Notes: generated by a model from the sequence alone, not told the origin. Positions 1-9,620 are shown, counted from the stretch's first letter. The stretch is 64,000 nucleotides of DNA from Maridesulfovibrio zosterae DSM 11974 (GCF_000425265.1 NZ_AUDC01000010.1:682001-746000), one strand, 5' to 3'. Numbers and translations are program-made.

Positions 1-773
1 AGCCGTACTTTTCTTGAAAGACGGGCGCTGAAAACATTTTGAGTTCCTTTAACTTTATGGATGTTCATACCGGGGGTACCTGTGTCCTGAACATCGAAAC
101 GAATCAGGGTTTCGATAACTTTCTTAAACAGTTTGAACTGTGTAGAGTATACCTTTTCAAGGTCGGCAATGAAGCTTGGCATTGCTTCACTTCTAGTCAG
201 CAGTGATTCCAGGATTTCAGTGACTCTTTCAAATCCTTTGCCTTCATCTCTTCCTGTTTTCGATTCTTCTGCAAGCCTGCGCTGCTCGTCCTGAAGTTGC
301 TCAACCTCTTCCTCCAGAAGATGATGGTAGTCCTTGATCTCTTTCATTTCCTCCATCAAGACGTTAATCTGCTCTGCACTTTTCTTGCTTTTTCCAAGAT
401 AGAAATGCAGCATGCGCAAAAGATGATCTTCGGTCACTGGCTTTGGAATGAAATAGGTGAATACATCCGACTGAGCCTCATCTGTGGCCTCTGCATCCAT
501 TCCTGTAAGGAGAATTACAGGGATGTATGGATACTCTTCACGAATGAATGGAAGGATATCAACTCCGCTTAAGCCGGAACCTTCAAAGTGAACATCAAGG
601 ATTATGACATCAGGCTCTTCTTCTGATTCTTTCAAGAAGGCCAGAAAAGATACCGGATCATAAAATGATTCGTGTTTTTCCAGAATACCGCCATCACGGA
701 GTATTGATACTGTGTATTCATGCAGACGTGGATCATCATCTGCCAGTACGAAGAAGTATTGTTCTTGATTCAT
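1..773 (-). CDS. Response regulator with coiled coil and RelE/ParE-like segment (3' end outside window)
   Basis: The gene starts at 773 (ATGA overlap with the stop of the upstream kinase-like gene) and stays open to base 1, so at least 257 residues are visible and the C-terminus is missing. Residues 6-125 form a receiver domain: acidic cluster ADDDP at 11-15, likely phospho-acceptor D60 in IILDVHF, and a K in FIPKPV. Residues about 135-195 are charged and coiled-coil-like. The last visible residues (PGMNIHKVKGTQNVFSARL) follow the RelE/ParE toxin-fold pattern of a P-G, a K-x-K-G turn and a strand SARLSRKVR. The partner is the membrane HATPase protein at 770-2041, with which it is translationally coupled. 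The receiver is clear; the RelE-like reading is tentative and depends on sequence outside the window. Confidence 0.8.
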   Translation of the reverse strand, partial: MNQEQYFFVLADDDPRLHEYTVSILRDGGILEKHESFYDPVSFLAFLKESEEEPDVIILDVHFEGSGLSGVDILPFIREEYPYIPVILLTGMDAEATDEAQSDVFTYFIPKPVTEDHLLRMLHFYLGKSKKSAEQINVLMEEMKEIKDYHHLLEEEVEQLQDEQRRLAEESKTGRDEGKGFERVTEILESLLTRSEAMPSFIADLEKVYSTQFKLFKKVIETLIRFDVQDTGTPGMNIHKVKGTQNVFSARLSRKVR

Positions 774-2041
774 AATTTTTCTCCTGATGAAATGGCTCCG
801 GCCGGGCCGAATGTTCCCAGCGGAATGAGGATACATACTTCGAGTCCTGTTGAACCTAGAGTATCTGTATTGCTGGCTGAAATATCGAAGCCCATATTAT
901 CTCCAAAAAATTTTACAAAAACAGTTCCCTGTCCCATTTCTTTTCCTTGCCGTTTCGCAGAAGGCACGGCTCTCTTAAATAGGTGAGGAAGGCTGTCTGC
1001 TGCAACTCCTCCTCCTGTGTCAATAACCTTTAATCTTGCGTAACGATCATATGTATCTGCAGTAATAGATATGCGGGGCTTGAACTTATTAAATTCTTCT
1101 GGGGTTTGTCTGAGCAGTTGGATTTGGTGCAATTCCATTGCTGTCTGGCTGTTTCTTATCAGGTTTTGCAGAATTTCCCACGTTTTGTATCTATCAATAA
1201 AAATTTCTTCTTTTCTGTTATTCCACTCTGAAAAATCAAATTTTGTCTCAAGTCTCTTATGAAAGCGTTTTTTATCATTTTCAAGTTTACCAGTAAGCAG
1301 TGCAGCAAGTTCGTCAAGTTCAATCAGTTGCGGTTTGAATGACAGTCTGTTTTCAAGTCCCCTTAAATGTTCTATAATACTTTCTTCGAATGGTGTGACA
1401 ATCTGATTGTAGAGTTCTCTTTCTTTTACTTTAGGGAGGTCATTAATGATGGTATGTATCTGGGATTTCCATGAATTCTGCAGGACCATCAGTTCATCTT
1501 TAACCATATTGGCTTTAACGATCATATCATCAGTAAGTTTTTCTGTTGCTACCATTAGTTCAAGCTGTCTGCGTCGTTGCCGCTCATCCCGGATAGATTT
1601 TTCTCTATTTGTTTTTTCTCTGTCTGCAGGAGATTTTCGTTTGGTCATGATGAACATGAAAACGATTGCTACTACATATAATGTCATAAATGAGCGACTG
1701 AGAAATAATTTAGAAGAGAAATTTCCAGTCATGTAAAGTAGCCTGGAGAAAATAAAAGCAAAGAAAATATTGAAAAAACCTACATAAGTCATGGTTTCGC
1801 GTCCACCGATGCGCCATGAGAAATACAGACTGGAAACGACCAGAACAATGCAGAAAATATATTGGCGGACTACATTATCCACAGCAAGATCAAACAGAAC
1901 ATAAGCAAGTACATAAAAAACGGCTAAAACAGGAAGTCTCAAGCTTCCATCTCGCAGCAAACTCATTATTTTTAAAAAAAATTTATTGTTTTCAGGTGCT
2001 GTTCTTTTCTCTTCGTTATTTTCTTTAATTTTATTTGTCAT
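770..2041 (-). CDS. Membrane sensor-kinase-like protein with HATPase domain, no obvious phospho-His box
   Basis: This 423-residue protein has three to four hydrophobic segments between residues about 33 and 135, a charged linker, a helical region, and a C-terminal GHKL ATPase domain. In the ATPase part I see an N box (ILQNLIRNSQTA), a G1 box (IDTGGGV), an F box (LFKRAVPS) and a G2 motif (EMGQGTVF). I cannot find a standard H-box (HE.RNPL type) before the ATPase, so phosphotransfer from a classical His is uncertain. The gene overlaps the response regulator by 4 bp, so the two are a pair. It is a membrane signalling ATPase; the signal is unknown. Confidence 0.75.
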   Translation of the reverse strand: MTNKIKENNEEKRTAPENNKFFLKIMSLLRDGSLRLPVLAVFYVLAYVLFDLAVDNVVRQYIFCIVLVVSSLYFSWRIGGRETMTYVGFFNIFFAFIFSRLLYMTGNFSSKLFLSRSFMTLYVVAIVFMFIMTKRKSPADREKTNREKSIRDERQRRRQLELMVATEKLTDDMIVKANMVKDELMVLQNSWKSQIHTIINDLPKVKERELYNQIVTPFEESIIEHLRGLENRLSFKPQLIELDELAALLTGKLENDKKRFHKRLETKFDFSEWNNRKEEIFIDRYKTWEILQNLIRNSQTAMELHQIQLLRQTPEEFNKFKPRISITADTYDRYARLKVIDTGGGVAADSLPHLFKRAVPSAKRQGKEMGQGTVFVKFFGDNMGFDISASNTDTLGSTGLEVCILIPLGTFGPAGAISSGEKL

Positions 2042-2125
2042 ATATTTTCCATAGGAATGATTATTGGCTTCGGTTTCTTTTGCCGTAATCCTCCCTGATG
2101 AGCAAGGGGGAGTTTGTTCCTTTGC

Positions 2126-2153
2126 TTGACTTTTAACGCTACTGATTTAACAA
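2126..2153 (+). promoter_or_regulatory. Possible sigma-70 promoter for the secretion operon
   Basis: The 197-bp gap between divergent genes holds TTGACT (2126-2131) and, 16 bp later, TAACAA (2148-2153), about 85 bp ahead of the lipoprotein start. The -35 fits well and the -10 is weak. This is a pattern match only. Confidence 0.3.
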
Positions 2154-2238
2154 AACCTTAATTCATTTTTAAAATAATGTGTTTTGTGAAGTTCAAAGCT
2201 TATCTCTGTGAATACATTTTAATAGGGTTTATGTAACT

Positions 2239-3609
2239 ATGAAGTTTAAATATCTAGCCTTTATCCTCATTGTCCTGCAGAGCATCATTGCCGGCTGTGG
2301 CGGAGGTATAAATGTTTCTCCTGATTCAGATGAGCCGTCTCTAAGATCTGAAGAGGGGTTGGACATATCTCAGCTGGCAGGGAAGCGTCCGGCCACGCTT
2401 GCGGAGCTTGTAAAATTTTCTGCATCTCAACAGTACTCTTCTTTGGACAGCATATACAATCGACCTCCTGAAGGGATGAGCGGGAATTACTATGTGCAGC
2501 TTGCTGAAAGCAACGAAGTTGTAAATCTGGCTGATAAGGTCTCAACTTATGTTCAAAAGGATAATGTGCTTGCTGTCGGGGGGCAGAGCGGCCTTGTTGA
2601 GATATACTCAGGAGAAGCCTGCGGAGCAGTTCAGGCAATGCAAAGCCCCGTTAATAATATTTCATGGTTCAAACCGTCTTCTCTTATGGCTGTTTCATCC
2701 GGTAATAACCGGGGGGTTGAAATATTTAATTTGACCGAATGTTCCCGGATGCGTGTGGCCACCGTAAACAGTACCGTTGACATCTTCGCCATATCTCCGA
2801 AAGGAAGCTGGCTTGCCATTGCTGACGAGGCCCGTAGACTATGGGTTGGGCCTGCTAATGGTAAATTTACACAGGTCTATAGGTTTTTACATAAGCCGCT
2901 CAGTCTTTCCTTTTCAGATAAAGAGGGAATATTGATGGCTGTAGATGTTACAGGGCATCTCAACATGTGGAGCCCTCTTAAACGGACAAGAATATTTGAA
3001 TATAAAATTAAAGGCGGACCTTTCAAAAGTGTGAGTGCCGACGGTCCATATCTTAATATAATAACGGAAAAAGGAGAAAAATTCAGGTGGGACGTTGCTC
3101 AAAAAGCTAAAACGGCTTTTCATGAAGAGGAGAGTGGTTTTTCTCTTAGAGATGGAGTCCTGTCGTACCGTTCTCCCCGCAAGAGGTTGACGCGCAGAGT
3201 CTTTTTTGAGCCTGTGTCATTTGACGTTCAGATTTCAGAATCAGGAGATGTCTTCAAGGTTGGTGACATTGATGGTGAGTTTAGATACTATTCTGCCGTT
3301 ACAGGAGATCTGCTTGAAGGTGTTCAGGATTTCGCAGATTGGAAAAAGGTTGAACTGGGACGGGAATTTAATTTTTCACAGCGTGGAAGAGAATTTGTTC
3401 TTGCAGATCCGATAGCACAGCGTGAATTTCAAAGGTTGTATTGCCGATATATACCAAGTAAGGGATTCTTTCTCTGGTGGAAAAAAGTCGCTCGTCCTGA
3501 CGATTACTTTAAGTCACGGGGAATGCTTCCACGTCGTGATGGCATTTCCGTACGGGCTCCATTGAAATGGGAGCCGCTGGATAATGAAAAGACTGATATA
3601 AGGGATTAA
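2239..3609 (+). CDS. Lipoprotein with beta-propeller-like repeats at head of T2SS operon
   Basis: The protein has 456 residues. A type II signal peptide ends in the lipobox IIAGC (Cys at about 19), so it should be lipid-anchored. The body holds successive 35-40 residue blocks that resemble WD40/YVTN-like blades (for example [42 protein letters not shown]), where a strand ends in a W/F and a turn follows. It lies 4 bp upstream of gspG and reads the same way, which suggests a role in assembling or guiding the secretion machine. I do not recognise a named family. Propeller fold is likely; function is not readable. Confidence 0.6.
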   Translation: MKFKYLAFILIVLQSIIAGCGGGINVSPDSDEPSLRSEEGLDISQLAGKRPATLAELVKFSASQQYSSLDSIYNRPPEGMSGNYYVQLAESNEVVNLADKVSTYVQKDNVLAVGGQSGLVEIYSGEACGAVQAMQSPVNNISWFKPSSLMAVSSGNNRGVEIFNLTECSRMRVATVNSTVDIFAISPKGSWLAIADEARRLWVGPANGKFTQVYRFLHKPLSLSFSDKEGILMAVDVTGHLNMWSPLKRTRIFEYKIKGGPFKSVSADGPYLNIITEKGEKFRWDVAQKAKTAFHEEESGFSLRDGVLSYRSPRKRLTRRVFFEPVSFDVQISESGDVFKVGDIDGEFRYYSAVTGDLLEGVQDFADWKKVELGREFNFSQRGREFVLADPIAQREFQRLYCRYIPSKGFFLWWKKVARPDDYFKSRGMLPRRDGISVRAPLKWEPLDNEKTDIRD

Positions 3610-3613
3610 GAAG

Positions 3614-4105
3614 ATGGAAAAGTTTAATATTGCAGAGGGAAATATGCAGGAAAGAAGAAAACGTATTGTTGAATGTCAAAAAGGTCAGCGTGGTTTCAGT
3701 CTTATTGAGCTTATGATTGTTATAGTTATCCTCGGTCTCCTTGCTTCAATGCTGGTTCCTAAAATCATGGACCGTCCTAACGAAGCCCGTGTGACCAAAG
3801 CAAAAATGGACATGAAGGCTCTTGATTCAGCGCTCAAGCTTTATAAACTTGATACGGGCAGATATCCAACCACCGAGCAGGGCCTTCAGGCTTTGATCAC
3901 CAAGCCTGAGTCTCGTCCCGTCCCCCGTAACTACCGTAAAGGCGGTTACCTTGATTCAACAACAGCACCGGTTGACCCTTGGGGATATGAATATATTTAT
4001 AGAAGTCCGGGCGAAGACGACCGTCCTTATGAGCTGATTTCACTTGGTGCTGACGGCATGGAAGGCGGCGAAGATTACGATGCCGATATCAAAAGCTGGG
4101 AATAG
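3614..4105 (+). CDS. gspG: GspG, type II secretion major pseudopilin
   Basis: This is the major pseudopilin of type II secretion. The prepilin cleavage motif [15 protein letters not shown] is present with the conserved Glu at +5. After it come the GspG signatures [14 protein letters not shown] and [13 protein letters not shown], and an acidic calcium-site-like loop ([15 protein letters not shown]) near the C-terminus. From the first ATG the leader is 27 residues. A second ATG at 3644 sits just after GAGGGA and would give a 17-residue leader, which is more typical, so the true start may be 3644. It is the first of eight gsp genes packed head to tail. Confidence 0.95.
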   Translation: MEKFNIAEGNMQERRKRIVECQKGQRGFSLIELMIVIVILGLLASMLVPKIMDRPNEARVTKAKMDMKALDSALKLYKLDTGRYPTTEQGLQALITKPESRPVPRNYRKGGYLDSTTAPVDPWGYEYIYRSPGEDDRPYELISLGADGMEGGEDYDADIKSWE

Positions 4106-4551
4106 TGTTTCAGCGGAAATATATGTCTAAACAGACGGCTCTATCACGCTCCGGCGGATTGACTTTTATTGAGCTTCTCATAGTTCTTGTAATTGTGGGC
4201 ATAGGCTGGTTTACGCTTATGCCCAATCTTGATCTTGCCGGTAATAAAGAAGAGAATCATATTAACCTTGTGAATGCTTTGATATACGAAGCCAGAGCTG
4301 AGGCTGTAGAGACTGATTCAAGACAGTATGTTTTTATTAATTTTGAGGACGGATTTATTCAGTGGGGTGAGGAAAAAGTCTCCTTACCAAGCAGTGTGTC
4401 CAGCGGACATTTTAATGAAGAACCAATGTCCGGCGATGGTATGGATTTTACCATTTATCCAGAGGGATTCAGTGATGAGGTTCGTCTGGTTTTGTCAGAT
4501 GGTTTGACCCTTATGCTTGACCCATTGTCTGTTAAGTTCGGGGAGATATGA
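4105..4551 (+). CDS. gspH: GspH-type minor pseudopilin
   Basis: The protein has 148 residues. The prepilin motif GG/LTFIELLIVLVIVG lies near residue 18, followed by the long hydrophobic helix. The start is a GTG that overlaps the gspG stop (TAGTG); an internal ATG at 4123 is an alternative. Position directly after gspG, size and the poorly conserved C-terminal half fit GspH, which helps initiate the pseudopilus. Cleavage and methylation would be done by a GspO/PilD peptidase that is not in this window. Confidence 0.75.
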   Translation: MFQRKYMSKQTALSRSGGLTFIELLIVLVIVGIGWFTLMPNLDLAGNKEENHINLVNALIYEARAEAVETDSRQYVFINFEDGFIQWGEEKVSLPSSVSSGHFNEEPMSGDGMDFTIYPEGFSDEVRLVLSDGLTLMLDPLSVKFGEI

Positions 4552-4552
4552 C

Positions 4553-4918
4553 TTGTCAGACAAGAACGGATTTTCGCTTATAGAAATAATTATTGCTTTG
4601 ACAATAGCCGCAACCCTTTCAATAAGTTTTCTTGGTGTTCAAAGGCAGAGTGCTCTTATGGCTCAGGTCTCAAAAGATTCATGGACAGTTCTTAATTTGT
4701 CACAAGATATTCTGGCTCATAAATATCCAAATAAAATCAGTGTGATTTCTTCTGGCTGGATTCCATGGCCGGGTCCTCCGCAGGGAGATTTCAGAGTGGG
4801 TCTTAATACTATTTCAGCTTCCGGGGTCGGGTTTTATACGCTTGAAACTAAAAGTGGAGACTATACCCTGGGATGGAATATATACCGTGTTTCTCATAAC
4901 AATGATGGCCGCCGATGA
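4553..4918 (+). CDS. gspI: GspI-type minor pseudopilin (TTG start)
   Basis: The best start is TTG at 4553, eight bases after GGGGAG (4540-4545) and just past the gspH stop. The protein is then about 121 residues with a very short leader, MSDKNG/FSLIEIIIALTIAA, typical of pseudopilins. An upstream TTG at 4517 in the same frame overlaps gspH and has no ribosome-binding site. It is assigned to GspI by order between gspH and gspJ; the C-terminal sequence is too divergent to decide alone. Confidence 0.7.
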   Translation: MSDKNGFSLIEIIIALTIAATLSISFLGVQRQSALMAQVSKDSWTVLNLSQDILAHKYPNKISVISSGWIPWPGPPQGDFRVGLNTISASGVGFYTLETKSGDYTLGWNIYRVSHNNDGRR

Positions 4919-5499
4919 TTACTTTTTCTCATTACTCTGAGGCTGCCTGTGATCAGCAGCAGGGATTTTCACTTATTGAAGTTTTGATAGGCCTGGTTCT
5001 TTCCGGTCTGCTTATGAGCATGGTGGCGATGGTTCTTGGGCAGTCAATTACCAATAATGAAGTGATCCGTTCAAGCGCCGGTTTATCATCGCGGATGTTT
5101 ACTTTGCGCCGTATTTTGCATCGTGATTTTCAGAACATTATTTTAGGCTCAAGTGTAAGTGTTGAAGATAATGGTTTTGGAATTAAGACAACCAATAATT
5201 TTTTAATTGATGGCGGGATAAAAGTCGATGCTGATTGGGATTTTTCAGGGAATATGATTCGTCGGCATGAGGAAAATAAGAGTTTAGAATATAATAATTC
5301 TTTTCAGTTGCTCCGTGGTCTTAAATCATGGCGAATTGAAGTTCTGGATGGTGACAAAGGCATCTGGATTTCAGGTGTCCAGTTTTCAAGTCGGTCAGTT
5401 ACCTCCACTTCCGATCTCAAAGCTATTCGTTTGAATTTAGTTTTTGAAGACGGGCACAGTCTTTCTTTAGTCGAAAGGATTCCTTATGTCGTTGAGTAG
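4915..5499 (+). CDS. gspJ: GspJ-type minor pseudopilin
   Basis: The protein has 194 residues and begins at an ATGA overlap with gspI. The prepilin motif QG/FSLIEVLIGLVLSGLLMS lies at residues about 17-35. The GspJ-type middle contains SRMFTLRRILHRDFQNI, a basic segment after the N-terminal helix that is common in GspJ. Length and order (after I, before K) fit. It would form the tip complex of the pseudopilus with GspI and GspK. Confidence 0.75.
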   Translation: MITFSHYSEAACDQQQGFSLIEVLIGLVLSGLLMSMVAMVLGQSITNNEVIRSSAGLSSRMFTLRRILHRDFQNIILGSSVSVEDNGFGIKTTNNFLIDGGIKVDADWDFSGNMIRRHEENKSLEYNNSFQLLRGLKSWRIEVLDGDKGIWISGVQFSSRSVTSTSDLKAIRLNLVFEDGHSLSLVERIPYVVE

Positions 5500-6436
5500 T
5501 GTGCCTGAAAAATCAAGAGGAGTTGTTCTCATAATTGTACTGGTCCTGTTTATGGCTTTATCAGGATTAACTTTAATGACAATTGACGTCAGTTCTAAAG
5601 GGGCTGTGGAAGCGGCAAAGGTCCGTAGTGAGTATGAGGCCCATTTTCTGGCTGAAGAAGCACTGTTTCTCATTTATAAACAGTTACAGGATGACAAAAC
5701 ACCTTTTTCTGACACTGCAAAGGATCACTGGGCTAGGAAATGGGAGGGAGATGGTGTCTGGTTTGAAATAACTCCCTGTAATGCTAAAGTTAACTTGAAT
5801 GATGTTGCCAATATACAGGATACAAAAAAGATATTGGATATCATGGGCAGAATTTTACCTGCCGGTACTGACGTTGAAAGGCTTGTTGGGAGTCTCGGTG
5901 TCTGGACCGGAAAAAAGGTTAGTTCCACGTTAAAAAAAATTGATAGTCTTTTTTATGCTACTCAGTACCCGTCCTATTCTCCAACTGGACGTGTGTTTGT
6001 AACTCCTGAAGAAGTTACTCTTGTTAATGGCTGGCGTGATTTTGATCGTGAGTGGATTGATGAAAATTTTACCGTATGGGGATCCGAAGGAAAAATAAAT
6101 ATCAATTTTGCTTCTCCGGAAACTCTGCTGGCATATTTCCCGAAGTTGAGTCGCAGCATTAAAAATATAATTCATTGGCGGAATACAAGGGGATTTACTG
6201 ATCTCAGCCAGGTTATATCTGTGGCAGGTATCCAGGCTGATTCAGAATTGTATAAAAATATGCTTAATTATCTGTCTGTTAAGTCAGATATATTTGAAGC
6301 AAGAGTAGTAGCTTCCGTTTCCGGTTGCAGGGTTGTGAAAAGATACATTATTTCGAGGCCCAGTACTTTTGAGACGGAGTTACCAAATCTTATTTTTCAA
6401 AATGATGTTTCAGTGACGTTTGATTCGGATCAGTAA
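5486..6436 (+). CDS. gspK: GspK, pseudopilus tip protein
   Basis: The 316-residue protein begins 14 bp inside gspJ with AAAGGA upstream. The N-terminus RG/VVLIIVLVLFMALSGL is a pseudopilin-like helix that lacks the Glu at +5, which is the hallmark of GspK. The body contains the GspK/ComEA-like segments NLNDVANIQ, KININFASPETLLAYFP and GFTDLSQV, the last two in a helix-hairpin-helix style. It caps the pseudopilus. It is the last pseudopilin gene before an 82-bp gap and gspL. Confidence 0.9.
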   Translation: MSLSSVPEKSRGVVLIIVLVLFMALSGLTLMTIDVSSKGAVEAAKVRSEYEAHFLAEEALFLIYKQLQDDKTPFSDTAKDHWARKWEGDGVWFEITPCNAKVNLNDVANIQDTKKILDIMGRILPAGTDVERLVGSLGVWTGKKVSSTLKKIDSLFYATQYPSYSPTGRVFVTPEEVTLVNGWRDFDREWIDENFTVWGSEGKININFASPETLLAYFPKLSRSIKNIIHWRNTRGFTDLSQVISVAGIQADSELYKNMLNYLSVKSDIFEARVVASVSGCRVVKRYIISRPSTFETELPNLIFQNDVSVTFDSDQ

Positions 6437-6518
6437 TTTTGTATGTTTCCCGATATCAAACCGTCAGGTTGTATAAATAGACAAACTTCCTCCATGCAGG
6501 TATAGGACAAAGCCATAA

Positions 6519-7637
6519 ATGGCTGCAAAAAAAATAGTATATATACTCACCTTTAAGGGGAATGATCATCAGTGGATGATGTTTGACGGCAATAACCTGT
6601 CTGAATCACAGGGGCCTGCTGAAAAGAACAGACATCCGGTTGTTGCATTGTTACCTGATCCTCTTTTCTTTTTCTTCAAACCCCAAGGGGTTATAAAGTC
6701 CAGACATGCCAAGTCAGCTACAATGATGCAGATGAACTATTCGTTCCCCACGCAGGATGACGATTTTAGAGTTCTTCGCCCTTCAGGGGGGGCTGTTCTT
6801 GGCTACGCTTCACGAGAATTGCTGGAACATTTCCTGGATAGGCACAGGGATCTTCTTGCAAAGGCAACTGTTTTAACAACAGAGTTCGCCGTATGCTGGC
6901 GTGCCGCCGTTGCTGAGGACCTTTCAGTCTGGTCATGGAAGGGGCAGGGCGGTATGCGTATTCTTGCCTCCGGGGATGCTCTTACTTATTTTCGTGGAAC
7001 AGAAGATGAGTTCAAAAGTCGTTTTGATCGTCTGGGACTGGATGGAAATGCTGAAAATATAGATCTTGAATCGGCCTGTAGGGTTTTAGTTGAAAAGAAA
7101 ATTCGCTGGGCACGTATCAATCTTACAACAGGTAAAAAAACTGCAACTGATAAAAGTGTTCTCATTGACTATAAACCTTTTGCGGTTGCGGCTGTACTGG
7201 TTACGATCATTGGTTTATTGTTTATCAGCGGGCAGTATAGACGTTGGCAATTCAGTCAGGATCAGGCTCATGAGTGGCGTGAAAAGCTTAAAGAAGTTTA
7301 TGTCACTGCGCTTGGCCCAAATCCAGGTTCAGATCCTTATGGTAAAATTTTGTATAAACTGGATCAGCTTAAAAGTGGCGGTAATCAAGGCAGTGGTGTT
7401 GATGTGCTTGGACTGCTTGCCGTGCTGAGTGAGAGTGCTCCGGTTGGAATTGAAATTGAGGGTATCAATCTTGGAGCTGATTCCGGTAATATTCGGGCCA
7501 AAGTCGCCAGTTATGAAGAAATCGATAGTATGATGGAAAAGCTTGCTGCTAGTACAACATTTAATTTTGTGCTTGAGCAGGCTAATAATATTGAGGGCGG
7601 GGTCAGTATCAGTTTGCGTGCTGAGTATAATCGCTAA
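6519..7637 (+). CDS. gspL: GspL-like inner-membrane platform protein
   Basis: The 372-residue protein has a cytoplasmic actin-like domain (residues about 1-220), a single transmembrane helix near 225-245 (FAVAAVLVTIIGLLFISG), and a periplasmic ferredoxin-like domain. This is the layout of GspL, which recruits the GspE ATPase to the inner membrane. Sequence is divergent, so the call rests on topology and on its position between gspK and gspM. The periplasmic part also resembles a PilN-type domain (VGIEIEGINLG). Confidence 0.75.
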   Translation: MAAKKIVYILTFKGNDHQWMMFDGNNLSESQGPAEKNRHPVVALLPDPLFFFFKPQGVIKSRHAKSATMMQMNYSFPTQDDDFRVLRPSGGAVLGYASRELLEHFLDRHRDLLAKATVLTTEFAVCWRAAVAEDLSVWSWKGQGGMRILASGDALTYFRGTEDEFKSRFDRLGLDGNAENIDLESACRVLVEKKIRWARINLTTGKKTATDKSVLIDYKPFAVAAVLVTIIGLLFISGQYRRWQFSQDQAHEWREKLKEVYVTALGPNPGSDPYGKILYKLDQLKSGGNQGSGVDVLGLLAVLSESAPVGIEIEGINLGADSGNIRAKVASYEEIDSMMEKLAASTTFNFVLEQANNIEGGVSISLRAEYNR

Positions 7638-7672
7638 GTAGTTTAATTGCTGAATTTTATATAGGTAATTTA

Positions 7673-8170
7673 ATGGAACTGGAAAGATTTTGTATCTGGC
7701 AGGATTGGCCTGTTGAAAAGCAGAAGCTGTTTTTTGCTGCACTTGTTGCAGCATGGGCCTTGCTCCTTTTTATGGTCTGGTCCGGTTTTAGCGAATCACA
7801 GTCTAAAGCGATTCGTATTATGATGTCCAGTAAGCAGAATTACAGTAAGGTTGTTCCGTTAGTGGAACAGCTTAAAGCCGGAGAGTCTTCACGGGGAGCT
7901 CTTATTGACCGTGAACCCATGGCGGCGGCTCAGCAGGTTATACGTGATCTTGGTCTAGATACTAGACTTACTTCACTTCGTCCGCTGCAGGCAGGGGCTA
8001 ATTCCTCAGCAGGGGTTCAGGTTATTCTTGAATCTCTTAATCTGCCTGAAGTTGTTCTCCTGCTCCGTGATTTCAATGTACGTGGTGCTCTGAAGATTAC
8101 TAATTTTAATATAAATCATAGGCTGGACACGCCGGAATTGGCTGATGTGCAGATTATTCTTACCAGATAG
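7673..8170 (+). CDS. gspM: GspM-like protein
   Basis: The 165-residue protein has a short cytoplasmic N-terminus, a transmembrane helix at about 23-42 (LFFAALVAAWALLLFMVWSG) and a small periplasmic domain. Size and order after gspL match GspM, which pairs with GspL. The C-terminal RGALKITNFNINHR region resembles the ferredoxin-like fold of GspM/PilO. It is spaced 35 bp from gspL and 9 bp from the next gene. Confidence 0.75.
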   Translation: MELERFCIWQDWPVEKQKLFFAALVAAWALLLFMVWSGFSESQSKAIRIMMSSKQNYSKVVPLVEQLKAGESSRGALIDREPMAAAQQVIRDLGLDTRLTSLRPLQAGANSSAGVQVILESLNLPEVVLLLRDFNVRGALKITNFNINHRLDTPELADVQIILTR

Positions 8171-8179
8171 GTCCGCCGG

Positions 8180-8926
8180 ATGAAATTTATCCCTAATATC
8201 TCTTTCAAGTTTTCAATTAAAAAAGCCATAGGGCGTTTTTTAATATTTCTGGCAGGTCTGATAATCGGAGCATTTTTGTTCATGCCGTGGGAAGTTGTAT
8301 GGTCTCAGGCATTCAAATTCGCTGACGCTAAGATCTCTAAAGCGACAATCCAGTGGGGTGATTTTATCAGCGCTGGACCTCTTTCTTTCGAAGTAACCAA
8401 TGTTTATGTTACAACCGCAAAAGGTCTTGTAATTACTATTCCGCAATTAGGTGTTGATCTCGGTTTTTCGCCGCTGCTTGAAGTTCGGGTCAAAACAGGG
8501 CCGACTCTTTCTGCTAAGGTATTTCAAACAAAGTCTTTAACTTTAAATGGTGGTGTTGATCTTGCCAAATTGGTCAGACTTGATGGTTTGGGTGGAAAGG
8601 TGCGAATTACTTCTGACGTAGGATTTCCTAAGTGGGGGGCTCCACCTCGTACTGGAAGTATTGTTCTTAATTCTGATCAGGTAGAGATTCCCGGTGGACT
8701 AATTGCTGAGGCTGTCAAAATAAATGCTGTTTTGTCCGGCAATCAGTTTCAACTTAATTCATTCAGCTGCGGTCAGCCTATTCCAGTTGATGCAAAAGGA
8801 TCTGCCACACTTAATTGGAAACAACTGCCGTCGTCTTCTTACAATATCAGCGGTAGGGTTACTTTCGGCTCTACTGAACGGCAATTTTCCAAGTCAGGAA
8901 ATTTGTCAAAGTATCTTAATTTCTAA
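8180..8926 (+). CDS. gspN: GspN-like type II secretion protein
   Basis: The 248-residue protein has an N-terminal membrane anchor (residues about 18-36) ending in FMPWEVVW, a typical GspN start, and a beta-rich periplasmic remainder with alternating hydrophobic strands. It is the last gene of the block, so order and topology give the call. The cluster lacks gspC, D, E and F, which must lie elsewhere for a working system. Confidence 0.7.
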   Translation: MKFIPNISFKFSIKKAIGRFLIFLAGLIIGAFLFMPWEVVWSQAFKFADAKISKATIQWGDFISAGPLSFEVTNVYVTTAKGLVITIPQLGVDLGFSPLLEVRVKTGPTLSAKVFQTKSLTLNGGVDLAKLVRLDGLGGKVRITSDVGFPKWGAPPRTGSIVLNSDQVEIPGGLIAEAVKINAVLSGNQFQLNSFSCGQPIPVDAKGSATLNWKQLPSSSYNISGRVTFGSTERQFSKSGNLSKYLNF

Positions 8927-9032
8927 GCAGTCTTTTCTCGGATAGTTCCGGTTGTGTGGCTGCTTTTTTTGCAGCAGGATGTAGGTCAGAGTCTGCTATT
9001 TTTGTTTTTCAGCCTTCAACCAAATTGAGAAA

Positions 9033-9605
9033 ATGATTTCTAATACCATTCTTTCTTTTGCCAAGTCTATTCTGTGTGATGTTCTTAACCCTGGGTGCAT
9101 TGCGATTGATGCAACTACGGGGAATGGGTACGATACGGTTTTTCTTTCACGGCTGGCTGGTGGTGAAGGTAAGGTTTTCGGTTTTGATATACAGGAAGAT
9201 GCCATTGAGCAGACTGAAGAACGGCTTAATGAAGAATGTCTGCCGGAGAACTGGACTCTTTTTTGTTCCGGACATGAAAATATGCAGGAGTTAATTCCTG
9301 AAGAGTATCATGGCAGAATTAATATAGTTATGTTTAATCTAGGTTTTTTGCCAGGTAGTGACAAAACGGTAATCACTCAGGCTGAGACCACGCTGAAAGC
9401 GGTTCGCTCTGCCTTAGCCCTGCTTTGCAGGGGAGGTGTTGTCAGTATTGCTATCTATGCAGGGCATCCCGGTGGCAGTGAGGAGGATGTGGCTGTTCGT
9501 GAATTTTGTGCAGAATTGGACTACCATGCGTTCCGGGTTATTCAAAGTGAGATGACTAACAAGCCAGGCTATCCAATCCGAATGCTTTTTGTGACGAAAT
9601 TATAG
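9033..9605 (+). CDS. SAM-dependent methyltransferase of the MnmM/YtqB family
   Basis: The 190-residue protein is a Rossmann methyltransferase. Residues 20-50 hold motif I (IAIDATTGNGYDTVFLS) and the acidic strand-2 end (VFGFDIQ). A later strand (INIVMFNLGFLPGSDK) has the N-L-G-x-L-P signature of the YtqB family, whose studied members methylate the wobble uridine side chain of tRNA (MnmM). It ends at a terminator shared with the opposing sugar cluster. The family call is good; the exact substrate is inferred. Confidence 0.8.
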   Translation: MISNTILSFAKSILCDVLNPGCIAIDATTGNGYDTVFLSRLAGGEGKVFGFDIQEDAIEQTEERLNEECLPENWTLFCSGHENMQELIPEEYHGRINIVMFNLGFLPGSDKTVITQAETTLKAVRSALALLCRGGVVSIAIYAGHPGGSEEDVAVREFCAELDYHAFRVIQSEMTNKPGYPIRMLFVTKL

Positions 9606-9620
9606 ACTTTTTTAGTCAAA

